Assembly (NCBI GenBank): GCA_016841525.1
Contig: JAENYZ010000005.1
Span: 147,084-211,083, forward strand
Source of the DNA: Anaerolineaceae bacterium
Lineage (GTDB): Bacteria; Chloroflexota; Anaerolineae; Anaerolineales; Anaerolineaceae
Direction of reading: 5' to 3'
Length of the DNA stretch: 64,000 nucleotides
Shown here: one piece after another, positions 29,858 through 38,659 of the stretch
Numbering within the stretch: position 1 is the first letter of the stretch
How the letters are laid out: each line of letters starts with the position of its first letter
Position numbers and translations under genes: made by a program
Notes under the pieces: model-generated
Seen by the model: the letters and a program-made list of their open reading frames with translations, nothing else
Told to the model about the DNA's origin: nothing
Databases searched by the model: none

Positions 29858-30616
29858 TCAATTCTTTTTATCAGATTGGATTATGATCTTTAATGCTTCA
29901 ACAGCGGTATTCACAAGGCCTTTCATATTCCAATTCCGATCTTCAACCTGTTCACCACTCTCCTGGTTGCCAGTAATTAACATCACACCGCCAGTACGGA
30001 GTTTATATATGCTGCCTAATATAAATAATGCAGCGGCTTCCATCTCTGAGCAAATTGTGCCGCCCATCTTCCAGGCTTTCCAGCGTTCAAGAAGGTGTTT
30101 GTCAACAGGCATTCGCTCTGGTTGATGCTGCCCGTAAAATGAATCCTTTGATTGTGTGATGCCTGTAAAGTAAGTTTGATCCAATTTTTCGGCAGCTTGA
30201 ACTAAAGCATTCGCCACTTGTAAGTCCGGGATGGCTGGAAACTCAATTGGCATATATTGAATCGTCGTTCCCTCATCCCTGATTGCCCCGGTAATGATTG
30301 CCAGATCACCAATACGCATATCTGTGCGAAGTGCCCCCGATGTACCGACGCGAATAAAAGTATCTGCACCCAGCAGCCGCAGTTCTTCAATGCCAATGGA
30401 TGTAGAAGGGCAACCGATTCCCGTTGACATCAAAGAAACTTTTTCACCTAAAACCGTGCCAGTATATGTTGTGTATTCGCGATTTGATGTTACAAATTCG
30501 CAAGTATCAAAAGCTTGTGCAATTATCTCACTCCGACCAGGATCACCAGGCAGTAAAACATATCTACCCACATCGCCCTGTTTCATATTGATATGATGCA
30601 TTTTTTCTTCGTTCAT
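29858..30616 (-). CDS. udp: Uridine phosphorylase (NP-I nucleoside phosphorylase)
   Basis: 252 residues. Phosphate-binding GDPGR at residues 24-28, STGIGCPSTSI, RVGTSGAL and the ribose-binding CSEMEAAAL motif place it in the NP-I family, closest in pattern to uridine phosphorylase (uridine + Pi giving uracil + ribose 1-phosphate). Specificity for uridine over purine nucleosides is inferred, since the base-contacting residues cannot be checked without a structure. The start has AAGGAG with ideal spacing. It is the last gene of the long cluster that begins with a nucleoside-type ABC importer, so it may act on the imported compound. Confidence 0.85.
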   Translation of the reverse strand: MNEEKMHHINMKQGDVGRYVLLPGDPGRSEIIAQAFDTCEFVTSNREYTTYTGTVLGEKVSLMSTGIGCPSTSIGIEELRLLGADTFIRVGTSGALRTDMRIGDLAIITGAIRDEGTTIQYMPIEFPAIPDLQVANALVQAAEKLDQTYFTGITQSKDSFYGQHQPERMPVDKHLLERWKAWKMGGTICSEMEAAALFILGSIYKLRTGGVMLITGNQESGEQVEDRNWNMKGLVNTAVEALKIIIQSDKKN

Positions 30617-30677
30617 TTTGTCTCCTTAAAGAACCTTTGAGAGGAATTCCAAAAATTTTTGTGATCCCATCTTGAAA

Positions 30678-31661
30678 TCACATCCTTACAACTTTATTTC
30701 TCAATACGCCAATTCCTTCAACCTCAAGCTCAATTACATCACCGGGTTTAATCCAGCGGTTAAGCTCAATTCCCGTACCGGTGGGGCATGTGCCAGAAGC
30801 CAGGAAATCACCGGGATACAAAGTCTCGGATTGAGAAATATATGCTATCATTTGAGGGAATGACCATAACATGCCATCTGTGGTACTCTGCGACCATAGT
30901 TCGCCATTAATACGTGCGGTCATCAAATGGCTTTTTCCTGAAAATTCATCCAGGGTAACCATACAAGGTCCGAAAATCTTCGAATTATCGAAATCCTTCC
31001 CTTTTGCGGGACCAAAGGTCATTGCCATCTCTTTTTCTTGCTGGTCACGAGCAGAAATATCATTAAAAATTGTGTATCCGGCAATATAATCATCGGCTTC
31101 TTCTACCGGGATATTTTTCCCCTGTTTTGAGATATAGACACCAAACTCCAACTCAAAATCCAATTTTTCTGTAAAAGAAGGCCAGTGGATATCCTCTTCG
31201 GGACCAATTGTGTTATCCGGATTTGCCTTCCAATAAACCGGTATTTCATAGAATACATCCGGCACTTTTCCACCGCTTTTTTGTAAAGTTACCCGCTTTT
31301 GGTGTTCTTCGAAGGTTGAGAAATCTCGAATCGTGTTCGGCCTTGGTACAGGCGCCAGGAGTTTAATATCTGCCATCTCATAATAAAACCTGGCGTCATC
31401 ATTACTTTGCGATTCCTGTTCACCAATAAGGGTAAGGATGTCCTGTATTGCTTCAATTCCTCTTTTTCCGCTCTTGAAAAAACCGATCATGTCCGATGGA
31501 AAATACAGGGTTGCCAATTTTTGAGCAAAGGAAGGATCTTCATCTGCAAGAATTAATTCCGCATACGCACGTTTTAAATCCAAAATTTTTTGCTGAAAAA
31601 TCAAACCGATGCGCGTGGATGTGGCAAAATTATCTCTTAAAATAAAACTGACTAATTTCAT
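30678..31661 (-). CDS. Fumarylacetoacetate hydrolase (FAH) family protein
   Basis: 327 residues. The FAH fold metal site is readable: the Glu pair in LDFELEFGVY and the Asp of GYTIFNDISARD; later motifs are AKGKDFDNSKIFGPC and GTCPTGTGIE. Family members hydrolyse, hydrate, tautomerise or decarboxylate beta-keto-type acids or 2-oxo acids with a divalent metal. The exact reaction here is unknown. The gene sits 15 bases after the hydantoinase gene, so it may act on a product further down the same route. Confidence 0.85.
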   Translation of the reverse strand: MKLVSFILRDNFATSTRIGLIFQQKILDLKRAYAELILADEDPSFAQKLATLYFPSDMIGFFKSGKRGIEAIQDILTLIGEQESQSNDDARFYYEMADIKLLAPVPRPNTIRDFSTFEEHQKRVTLQKSGGKVPDVFYEIPVYWKANPDNTIGPEEDIHWPSFTEKLDFELEFGVYISKQGKNIPVEEADDYIAGYTIFNDISARDQQEKEMAMTFGPAKGKDFDNSKIFGPCMVTLDEFSGKSHLMTARINGELWSQSTTDGMLWSFPQMIAYISQSETLYPGDFLASGTCPTGTGIELNRWIKPGDVIELEVEGIGVLRNKVVRM

Positions 31662-31676
31662 ATTAAATATTCGCTT

Positions 31677-33050
31677 CTAAGCTAATTCTCTTTTGATGAA
31701 ACGACCCACGCCAGTCCTGCCAACGAACTTGCGATCCTCAACAATCACTTTACCTCGCGAGATCGTCATTTCTGGCCAACCCTGCATGTCAACACCTTCA
31801 TAAATCGAAAAGCCACTGGGTGTTGCCAGATCCTGATGTCGAATTGTTTTGACTGTGTTCGGATTAAACAGCACGAGGTCTGCATCAAAACCTACTTCAA
31901 CCCGCCCCTTCTCCTTCAAGCCAAATTCCTCGGCAGGAGAAGTCGACAGCAAGCTAACCATTTTCTCAGGACTCATATTCCGTTTAACAACACCTTCACT
32001 GTGTAAAAAGGTAAGAAGCATCTCGCTTCCGCCCAATCCAGGCGGCACTGTCCGCCAATCAGCATATTTTTCCTTCACTGCCCGTCCAAATGCATTGTGG
32101 TCGGAAGCCACAATTTCGATCGTGCCATCCATTAATCCTTCCCAAAGAGCCTCAGCATTGCCTTCAGGACGTAATGGCGGTGTCATGGTAAACAGGTAAC
32201 CATCATCGCGCTTAAGAACTTCGTCAGTATAAAATAAATAATGCGGACAGGTTTCTGTTCTGATCTTCACGCCCTTCGATTTTGCTTCCCGTATGACATT
32301 TAATGCTTTTTCTGTTGTCAGGTGGACAATATGCACCCTGGAGCCAGCTTCCTTCGCCAAAACAGCCAACTCATAAACCGGGATTTCTTCAGCAAAATCG
32401 GGACGTGTAGAAGCAAAATAAGTCATCGAATCTTCATCTTTATGTTTTTCTTTCAGATATTCAAGTATGTCATCTTGCTCACAATGGACACAAGCAACGC
32501 CATTATGTTCTTTGAATAAATTAAATACATCCCACAAGAATCCTAAATCAACTGAAAAGCCCCACTTTTTATAAGTAGTGAAAAACTTAAAGGATGGAAT
32601 GCCCATCTCAAAAATTCCGGGAATATCATCCAGGGTTTGTTTCGAAGCATTTGTGATACCGCAGTGAAATCCAAAATCGATACAGCTGCCTTCGGTTGCC
32701 ATCACAATTCGTTCTTCCAAAAAGTCCTTTAACCGTCGCTTTTGCGGACAAATGGCATAATCGAGAAAAGTTGTTACACCTCCCACTGCACAAGCGATCG
32801 GTCCTGTTTCATAATCGTCATCGGAAAGGACGGCATCCTCCCCCTGTCCCTGCCGCAAGGCAAAATGAACATGGGTATCAATAACGCCTGGCAATACCCA
32901 TTTCCCCTTTGCATCAATTTCCTTTTTTGCTGCAATAGGTGTCTGTGTGATTACAGCTATTTTTCCATCTTTTATACCGACATTTGCAAACATCTTATGG
33001 GTTGAATTGATGACCAACCCATTGTTTATGGCAAGATCATATTTAGTCAT
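31677..33050 (-). CDS. Dihydropyrimidinase/hydantoinase family cyclic amidohydrolase
   Basis: 457 residues of the amidohydrolase superfamily. The binuclear metal site is complete: DTHVHF, the lysine to be carboxylated in SFKFFTTYK, CVHCEQD, HIVHLTT and ASDHNAFG. TMTPPLRPEG is the hydantoinase/dihydropyrimidinase signature. These enzymes open cyclic ureides or imides (dihydrouracil, hydantoin, allantoin) to N-carbamoyl acids. Which ring is opened cannot be decided from sequence. The neighbouring DUF1116 and FdrA genes, linked elsewhere to carbamoyl transfer, suggest an N-carbamoyl product used for carbamoyl phosphate formation (inference). Confidence 0.87.
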   Translation of the reverse strand: MTKYDLAINNGLVINSTHKMFANVGIKDGKIAVITQTPIAAKKEIDAKGKWVLPGVIDTHVHFALRQGQGEDAVLSDDDYETGPIACAVGGVTTFLDYAICPQKRRLKDFLEERIVMATEGSCIDFGFHCGITNASKQTLDDIPGIFEMGIPSFKFFTTYKKWGFSVDLGFLWDVFNLFKEHNGVACVHCEQDDILEYLKEKHKDEDSMTYFASTRPDFAEEIPVYELAVLAKEAGSRVHIVHLTTEKALNVIREAKSKGVKIRTETCPHYLFYTDEVLKRDDGYLFTMTPPLRPEGNAEALWEGLMDGTIEIVASDHNAFGRAVKEKYADWRTVPPGLGGSEMLLTFLHSEGVVKRNMSPEKMVSLLSTSPAEEFGLKEKGRVEVGFDADLVLFNPNTVKTIRHQDLATPSGFSIYEGVDMQGWPEMTISRGKVIVEDRKFVGRTGVGRFIKRELA

Positions 33051-33131
33051 AGCAAACCTCTCCTTATTGAGATAAAAAATCTATTGAAAAACTAAAGGGT
33101 TAACTGCAAGCTCCTTCAAAAACATTAGCAA

Positions 33132-34211
33132 TTACAAAAAATCAGGTTTAAAATCTGGAATCTTTTTTTCAATCACGTATTTCATAATTTCAATAGCATA
33201 TTGGACATCATTGAGGTCTATGATTTCATTGGGTGTGTGTCCATATCGACGAGGTATCGAAAGAAAGCTTGTTGGCACGCCGCTGCCGCTTGTGTGGATT
33301 GCAGCACCATCCGTAACCCATTTTCCATAGGCAGCAACACATTGTATTGGCAAGCCCAATTCATCGGATGCATCACAGAGCAATTTCGAAACGCTCTCAC
33401 TGGCAACAGTACCAAGGAAAAGATCGTCTCTACCAATCCATTTTTGAAGCACAGGGCCATCGCCTAATCGCAGAGGGACATCAGGCATGCTTTTTAATGG
33501 CGTATCATCCAATGGAACAGTGTCAATCACGATGGCAAAATCGGGATTAATTCGATTCGTAATCATTCGAGCGCCCCGCATCCCTATTTCCTCCTGGACT
33601 GTTGCAACGCCGCATAAAGTTCCGGAGAATTGTTTTCCTTGCAAATATTCAAACAATTTGAGCAATATCAAACAACCTACCCGATTATCAACAGCCTTCC
33701 CCATTACAAGATTTTCCTGGGTTAATTTCGTTAAGGGGCTGACGTAATTGACTGCCATCCCGGGTCCAATATGCCATTCAGCAACCTGGGCAGCGGACTT
33801 CGCCCCAATATCAACAAGGAGTTCCTGAACATCATTTTTCTCTGATCCCTGCCTGCTGCTGGTGTGACCGGGAACACACACAACCGTTCCAATTATACGG
33901 TTATCAACCAGCAGCCTGATGCCAGGGAAAATTTTGCAATCAACAACCCCGACAGTATGGATCCTTAAGAAACCATCCGGTGTTACAGCAGTAACAACAG
34001 CCCCAACCTCATCAGAATGAACTGCAACCATTACCTTTGGGCCCGGCAATCCACCATCCAGTAAGGCTGCCACATTACCAAAGGAATCAACAATGACATC
34101 AGCCGCAAGAGAGGAAAATTGTTCTTTTAGAACCTTAACAACCTCGTGTTCTCTTCCCGAAACTCCTGTCAAAGCTGTTAATTCTTGAAGTTTATTAAAC
34201 AATCCATCCAT
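33132..34211 (-). CDS. M42 family metallo-aminopeptidase-like protein (FrvX/SgcX type)
   Basis: 359 residues. All expected metal and catalytic residues of the M42 family are visible: His in MVAVHSDEVG, Asp in GKAVDNRVG, the Glu pair in TVQEEIGMRG, Asp in IVIDTVP and the final His in YGHTPNEIID. M42 members are dodecameric aminopeptidases, but close homologues (FrvX, SgcX) lie in sugar-catabolic operons, and cleavage of non-peptide amides is possible. The start at 34211 has GGTGG just upstream and does not overlap the previous gene; an in-frame start at 34277 would. No peptidase context is evident here. Confidence 0.85.
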   Translation of the reverse strand: MDGLFNKLQELTALTGVSGREHEVVKVLKEQFSSLAADVIVDSFGNVAALLDGGLPGPKVMVAVHSDEVGAVVTAVTPDGFLRIHTVGVVDCKIFPGIRLLVDNRIIGTVVCVPGHTSSRQGSEKNDVQELLVDIGAKSAAQVAEWHIGPGMAVNYVSPLTKLTQENLVMGKAVDNRVGCLILLKLFEYLQGKQFSGTLCGVATVQEEIGMRGARMITNRINPDFAIVIDTVPLDDTPLKSMPDVPLRLGDGPVLQKWIGRDDLFLGTVASESVSKLLCDASDELGLPIQCVAAYGKWVTDGAAIHTSGSGVPTSFLSIPRRYGHTPNEIIDLNDVQYAIEIMKYVIEKKIPDFKPDFL

Positions 34212-34233
34212 GATTCCACCAATCTTTATATGA

Positions 34234-35655
34234 CTAATCCGCCCAATTCTGATATGCATACTCAATGGCTTTAGCAAAAGCCTCGAACGGCGCCTTCACC
34301 ACACCGGCGCCAACCAATCCATACCCGGGGTCTTTGTGAGCGATTCCTGTGTTAATCACGGGAACAATACCGCTCTCAACGACCAATCGAGCATCAATGC
34401 CCGCAGGTGTCCCATTGAAATCCATTGTGGGAATGGTAAACTGGGGATGCCTTCCCAGTGTAATTTTCGTCATCTCTTTGGTGTATCGGATAGCATCCGC
34501 AGGTGAACCGCCAACAAATCGAACAATGGCAGGCGCACCAGCCATCGCAAATGCTCCCAGACCTGCTGTTTCTGTAATTGCGCTGTCTCCCAAATCAGGA
34601 CCTGCATCTTTCTCTGAAAAACCAGGGAAATATAAACCCTCCGGAATAGCCGCGGTCCCGGTAAACCAGGTACTGCTACCAGAGCCGCTCATCAATAAAC
34701 CGACTTCAACACCGTTACGAGCCATCGCAGTAATCATCGTACTGTAAGGAATATTACTGGCTGATAAAAGGCTGGCTTTACTGGCAGCCATACAAATATT
34801 CAGGAAGAAATGTTCGTGCTGAGATAGAAAATCTAGAATTGAACTGCGTTTTTCATCATCTTTACAAACTTTAAAAATCGCAGGCGTAATTTCCTTATAG
34901 AACAGCGCAGTGGCAGCTATATCTCTATTGTGACATTCATCGCCCATATGCAAAGCTCTTGATATCAAATTTTTAACATTGATGCCACCGTGATCAGCAA
35001 TTGCCAGGTTGAGAACAGGTCCCAATACCTCTTGCATCCAATCAAGGCGATCAATCACATCCGTATCATTTGCGCCAAACCTTAAGGTGCGTCCCCATCC
35101 CTCATTCAAAGATGCAAAACCAGCAGTACCATGCTCTTCATCCTCAACGCGCATCACAGGCATATGGGCGGTCAAAACACCCGCCATAGGGCCAACTGCA
35201 TCTTGTGAATGACAGGGCGCAAATTCAATCTCTCCGCTTCCTGCCAATGCTTCAGCTTCTTCGTGGTTCGTCGCAAGTTTCTCGTAGATCAAACCGCCAA
35301 CAACTGCGCCTTTCATTGCGCCGCACATTCGTTCCCATTCAATCGGCGGTCCCGCATGAAGTACTGTTTTTGGGGTCATGTTTTTAAGGGCTTGATAGGC
35401 TGGCTTTATTTCTTTCAAAATTGTTTTTGAATTAATCATTCTCTTAAAGGCTTCTTGATTAGCATTTTTAATTTTCAATCCTAAGCCTTCATTATCATCA
35501 GCCAGGGTAGATACCATGCATGACAATGATGGATCCCCGCCATAAACAGGTTTCCATTTCTTTTCTACCACCTCATATCCATTCTCCCGTAAATCCTTTG
35601 AGAATTTCTCGAGACCGATATTTAATACTTTAAAATCTGAACGTAGAATATCCAT
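34234..35655 (-). CDS. DUF1116 protein (YlbE/AllG-like, FdrA partner)
   Basis: 473 residues with the DUF1116 signatures LHAGPPIEWERMCGAMKGAV, IEFAPCHSQDAVGPMAGV and the later GGSPADAIRYTKEMT. In E. coli the family member YlbE is encoded with FdrA and YlbF and has been linked to oxamate carbamoyltransferase activity in anaerobic allantoin use; I recall this assignment but cannot verify it here. By analogy this protein and the FdrA at 37083-38654 may transfer a carbamoyl group between a ureido acid and phosphate. The third E. coli component (YlbF, DUF2877) and a carbamate kinase are not in the window. Confidence 0.82.
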   Translation of the reverse strand: MDILRSDFKVLNIGLEKFSKDLRENGYEVVEKKWKPVYGGDPSLSCMVSTLADDNEGLGLKIKNANQEAFKRMINSKTILKEIKPAYQALKNMTPKTVLHAGPPIEWERMCGAMKGAVVGGLIYEKLATNHEEAEALAGSGEIEFAPCHSQDAVGPMAGVLTAHMPVMRVEDEEHGTAGFASLNEGWGRTLRFGANDTDVIDRLDWMQEVLGPVLNLAIADHGGINVKNLISRALHMGDECHNRDIAATALFYKEITPAIFKVCKDDEKRSSILDFLSQHEHFFLNICMAASKASLLSASNIPYSTMITAMARNGVEVGLLMSGSGSSTWFTGTAAIPEGLYFPGFSEKDAGPDLGDSAITETAGLGAFAMAGAPAIVRFVGGSPADAIRYTKEMTKITLGRHPQFTIPTMDFNGTPAGIDARLVVESGIVPVINTGIAHKDPGYGLVGAGVVKAPFEAFAKAIEYAYQNWAD

Positions 35656-35664
35656 TTTTATAAT

Positions 35665-36342
35665 TTACAAATCTTCTGCCGTCATTGTCAGTCCTGCTTG
35701 CATCATATGTCCATCAGAGCCATGGTCTGCCATCGCCTGCAGTAATTTTGCAGCACGCTCAGTATTGAATACACCGCAAACACAGGGTTCGCCCAATTTC
35801 TTCGCAGCCTCGTCAGCTGTAATCCTACCTTTGCGAATCCGTGTGGCGTAATAATCAACCAGGTTCGATGCAACCATTCCATGTCCGCACATTGTTGTCA
35901 CTTGCAGAACTTCTTGCGAAGGAAGCTTATCCATATCTCCCCAAACACCGCCGGAGCAATTAACCGTATGCTGCTTTAATCCTGCAGATTCACCCATTTC
36001 TTTGACCTTATTGAGTAAACCGCTCACAACAACTGAAATACCCAAATCTGCTTCTTTGACCTGTTTCAATAAGGCAGCAACCGTTGCTTCATCTTTATAA
36101 ACAGCATGAACAATGCTCACATCCTGGATGTTATTGTAAATATCTTCTTTGTTAGTTTTTAAAATATTTCCTGTTTTCATATCACCCATATTAATGGGGT
36201 CAAATTCCAAACAAATCTCTAGAAATTTCAGCATGGGGGCGGCAGAACCATCCTCGTTAAATCCCTTTGCCGACATAGCAAAAACAACATAATCATCACT
36301 GAGATTTTCAGTGTTTCCTAATCGATGTAGTGTATGTGTCAT
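35665..36342 (-). CDS. Unrecognised 225-residue Cys-containing protein of the FdrA cluster
   Basis: I do not recognise a named family. The protein is soluble, with a probable alpha/beta N-terminal half (DYVVFAMSAKGFNEDGSA, VSIVHAVYKDEATVAALL, ISVVVSGLLNKVKEM). The C-terminal half holds cysteine-containing motifs that look functional: NCSGGVWGD, TTMCGHGMV and PCVCGVFN. They could bind metal or an iron-sulfur cluster, or form a nucleophilic site. A good ribosome site (AAGGAA) precedes the ATG. It lies between a 4Fe-4S protein and the DUF1116 gene, occupying the place where other FdrA loci carry DUF2877, so it may be a functional replacement (inference). Confidence 0.85.
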   Translation of the reverse strand: MTHTLHRLGNTENLSDDYVVFAMSAKGFNEDGSAAPMLKFLEICLEFDPINMGDMKTGNILKTNKEDIYNNIQDVSIVHAVYKDEATVAALLKQVKEADLGISVVVSGLLNKVKEMGESAGLKQHTVNCSGGVWGDMDKLPSQEVLQVTTMCGHGMVASNLVDYYATRIRKGRITADEAAKKLGEPCVCGVFNTERAAKLLQAMADHGSDGHMMQAGLTMTAEDL

Positions 36343-36370
36343 AATTGGTTCCTTCTTCTTCTAAAATTAA

Positions 36371-37093
36371 TTAAAAAGCGTATTCTGGTCTACCCAAGCC
36401 CATGTTATTCTTGCCATTAGGCGATGGGCTGATGCCTGCTTGACGCATGATCTCAAGCATGGGCGGTTCCTCTTCATCGCCAACGTATGAGATCACATCA
36501 AGGCTGAAAACGGTATCGATCTCATCAGAAACTTTAATGATTTCCTTTAAAACGGCATCTGCTTTCTCAACAGGTAATTCAAATTCAATAATCCCTGACA
36601 GAACACGTTCATTCATCACTTCAGGATTAATCTTGCCAGTCCTTTTATCCGTCATCAAAAAAGTTACTGGATTTTCAGGACAAAATGCGACGCCATGTTT
36701 TGCGATCGCCTGGGCAACTTTTTCAATATCAACAAAACTTGCACCAGTTCCAGGTCGCCCCATTTCGACGGCTATCCCCAAATAACCGGGCTTAAACCTG
36801 CCGGTGATATCATTCGTTTTCATCTCTTCCGTACCGCGACCAGGAATTCGCGTTCGAGGATCTACCAATAATGGATTGCTCAAACCAGCACGAATTGATC
36901 GCGGCCAAACCAACTCATCCTCCATAAACGAGTCCGTTGGGCATACGCCGATCCGATAACAAACACCACATTCAACACATTGCTCATCGTCAATAAAAAC
37001 TATCTTTTCGGATTTTTCGAAAAGGATGGCGTTAACCGGGCAAACGGGGATACATTTTTTGCATGCAATGCATGTGTCTTGATCAATTTTCAT
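36371..37093 (-). CDS. 4Fe-4S dicluster protein with C-terminal domain of unknown function
   Basis: 240 residues. Residues 8-19 (CIACKKCIPVCP) are a standard ferredoxin cluster motif; residues 39-52 (CVECGVCYRIGVCP) form a second with five rather than three residues before the last Cys. About 180 residues follow with no family I recognise, including a possible ACT-like stretch (IIEFELPVEKADAVLKEIIK). It is presumably an electron carrier or redox subunit for a neighbouring enzyme. The start has AAGGAG at good spacing and overlaps the fdrA stop by 11 bases, implying coupled translation with FdrA. Confidence 0.85.
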   Translation of the reverse strand: MKIDQDTCIACKKCIPVCPVNAILFEKSEKIVFIDDEQCVECGVCYRIGVCPTDSFMEDELVWPRSIRAGLSNPLLVDPRTRIPGRGTEEMKTNDITGRFKPGYLGIAVEMGRPGTGASFVDIEKVAQAIAKHGVAFCPENPVTFLMTDKRTGKINPEVMNERVLSGIIEFELPVEKADAVLKEIIKVSDEIDTVFSLDVISYVGDEEEPPMLEIMRQAGISPSPNGKNNMGLGRPEYAF

Positions 37094-38654
37094 GTTTCTC
37101 CTTCAATGTGGATAATTTTTTTAAGGTCTTTACAGCCAATAAAGCAGCCTTGGCATTGGTCTCAGCTATCAGAACCCCTGCATCTTCTAAAATTCTTTTT
37201 TGCTTTTCAAAATTCTGGGGATCCTTATCGGTACCAATGATCGATGCGATAAAAGTCAATCTCCTGCCAGCCTTTTCAGCCGCCAGTACTGCATTGGAAA
37301 TACTTTCAGAAATCGATGATGCCGGGTCAGGGTCTGCGCCCAAGCCCAGTATCAGATCAAATAAGACAACACCAACATCCGGGTTTTGGGCTGTTCTGTT
37401 GATCAGATCAGATCGCCACCGTCCATCGATCATCGGATGTGGGCGCCCGGTTGTAAACTCTTCAGTACCTAAATCCAAAACAATATGCTGGTTCTTTTGA
37501 AGGTCTTTCAATTCGCATAAATACTCAGACTCAAGAGGGGTATTTGAGTAAACCTCGTCTAATTCCTCCTGTAAAATCAGATAAGCTTCATAGGCAAGCG
37601 TGCCGCCGGAATAAAAGCCTCGCAGTGATTTCGTCAAATTCGTTGGCTTTGTCCCAATTTTTTGCTTGTATTCCTTTTCTTTAACCGGGATGCCTCTGGA
37701 TAAGTTAACTGCTTTCTCAGCCATTTCATCAATTGTCGTGGCAAAATAGACGCGCTCATCAATGCTTTCTCTTGCTTTTCCTCCCAGCAAACAAACCACA
37801 ACTGGTTTGTTCAAATTTCTAACAAGGCTTAATATTTCTTCTGCAATTATTGGGTCAGGCGGTTTAGACAACAAGGCAATCACTTTGGTATTGCTGTCTT
37901 CTTCCAAAAGATTCAAGCCCATTTTTGTCGTGATCCCTTTGACAAGACCTTTTAGATCGCGTCCGCCCGTACCTATTGCATGGGAAATGCCGTAACCCAA
38001 TCGATCTATCTGGCAGGTTAACGCTTGTAAACCGCTGCCAGCCGCAGCTACAATACCAATATCGCCCCGCCGAACATTATTGGCAAAGCCTAAAGGCACA
38101 CCGTTGATGATTGCTGTACCGCAGTCCGGTCCCATAACCAATAAGCCCTTATCTTTCGCAGTCTTTTTTAGCGCAATCTCATCCTCAAGAGATACATTGT
38201 TGCTAAATAACATCACATGGCGATTTTTCTTCAAGGCGTGCCAAGCTTCGGCAGCAGCATATTGCCCGGGGACAGAAATCAAGGCAACCTTTGCATCCTC
38301 AGGCACTTCCCGCCAGAGCATCACATCGTTTTCCTCGAAATCTCCGAAATGGCTTTCGGTTTGCCCCCATCCAGCTTCATTTGATAGTAATTTTTTCGCA
38401 ATCGCTTGAATCGCAGTGTCAGCATCCCCTTTTGTTTCAGCTTCAACAGCAATAACAATATCATCGTAGGAAATGTCTTTCTCATCTACAACAAGGAGCG
38501 AGGATTCTCGCAGTGTCTGAAGTACGGATGGCGTTCCCATCATGATCGCCGCTTTTTTTATTCTCGGCATCATTTCTAATTCCAGGGAATACTGCATTAA
38601 TACAATTGAATCGTTATAAGTATGTTTAAGGATTTTATTTTGAATCGTTGTCAT
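37083..38654 (-). CDS. fdrA: FdrA family protein (succinyl-CoA synthetase alpha-like)
   Basis: 523 residues. The central domains resemble the CoA-binding and ligase domains of succinyl-CoA synthetase alpha: MGPDCGTAIINGVPLGFAN, GIVAAAGSGLQ and GTGGRDLKGL are characteristic of FdrA. FdrA proteins occur with DUF1116 and carbamate kinase genes in ureide degradation; a role as a subunit of a carbamoyltransferase is the working assignment for E. coli. The chemistry fits carbamoyl or acyl phosphate formation on a phosphohistidine-type scaffold, but this is inferred. It overlaps the ferredoxin gene and follows the alcohol dehydrogenase gene by 5 bases. Confidence 0.87.
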   Translation of the reverse strand: MTTIQNKILKHTYNDSIVLMQYSLELEMMPRIKKAAIMMGTPSVLQTLRESSLLVVDEKDISYDDIVIAVEAETKGDADTAIQAIAKKLLSNEAGWGQTESHFGDFEENDVMLWREVPEDAKVALISVPGQYAAAEAWHALKKNRHVMLFSNNVSLEDEIALKKTAKDKGLLVMGPDCGTAIINGVPLGFANNVRRGDIGIVAAAGSGLQALTCQIDRLGYGISHAIGTGGRDLKGLVKGITTKMGLNLLEEDSNTKVIALLSKPPDPIIAEEILSLVRNLNKPVVVCLLGGKARESIDERVYFATTIDEMAEKAVNLSRGIPVKEKEYKQKIGTKPTNLTKSLRGFYSGGTLAYEAYLILQEELDEVYSNTPLESEYLCELKDLQKNQHIVLDLGTEEFTTGRPHPMIDGRWRSDLINRTAQNPDVGVVLFDLILGLGADPDPASSISESISNAVLAAEKAGRRLTFIASIIGTDKDPQNFEKQKRILEDAGVLIAETNAKAALLAVKTLKKLSTLKEKHEN

Positions 38655-38659
38655 AATAT

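Noticed and set aside
33132-34211. Annotation of the M42 protein as a cellulase (endoglucanase)
   Set aside because: The label is an old misassignment; residues are those of a metallo-aminopeptidase fold.
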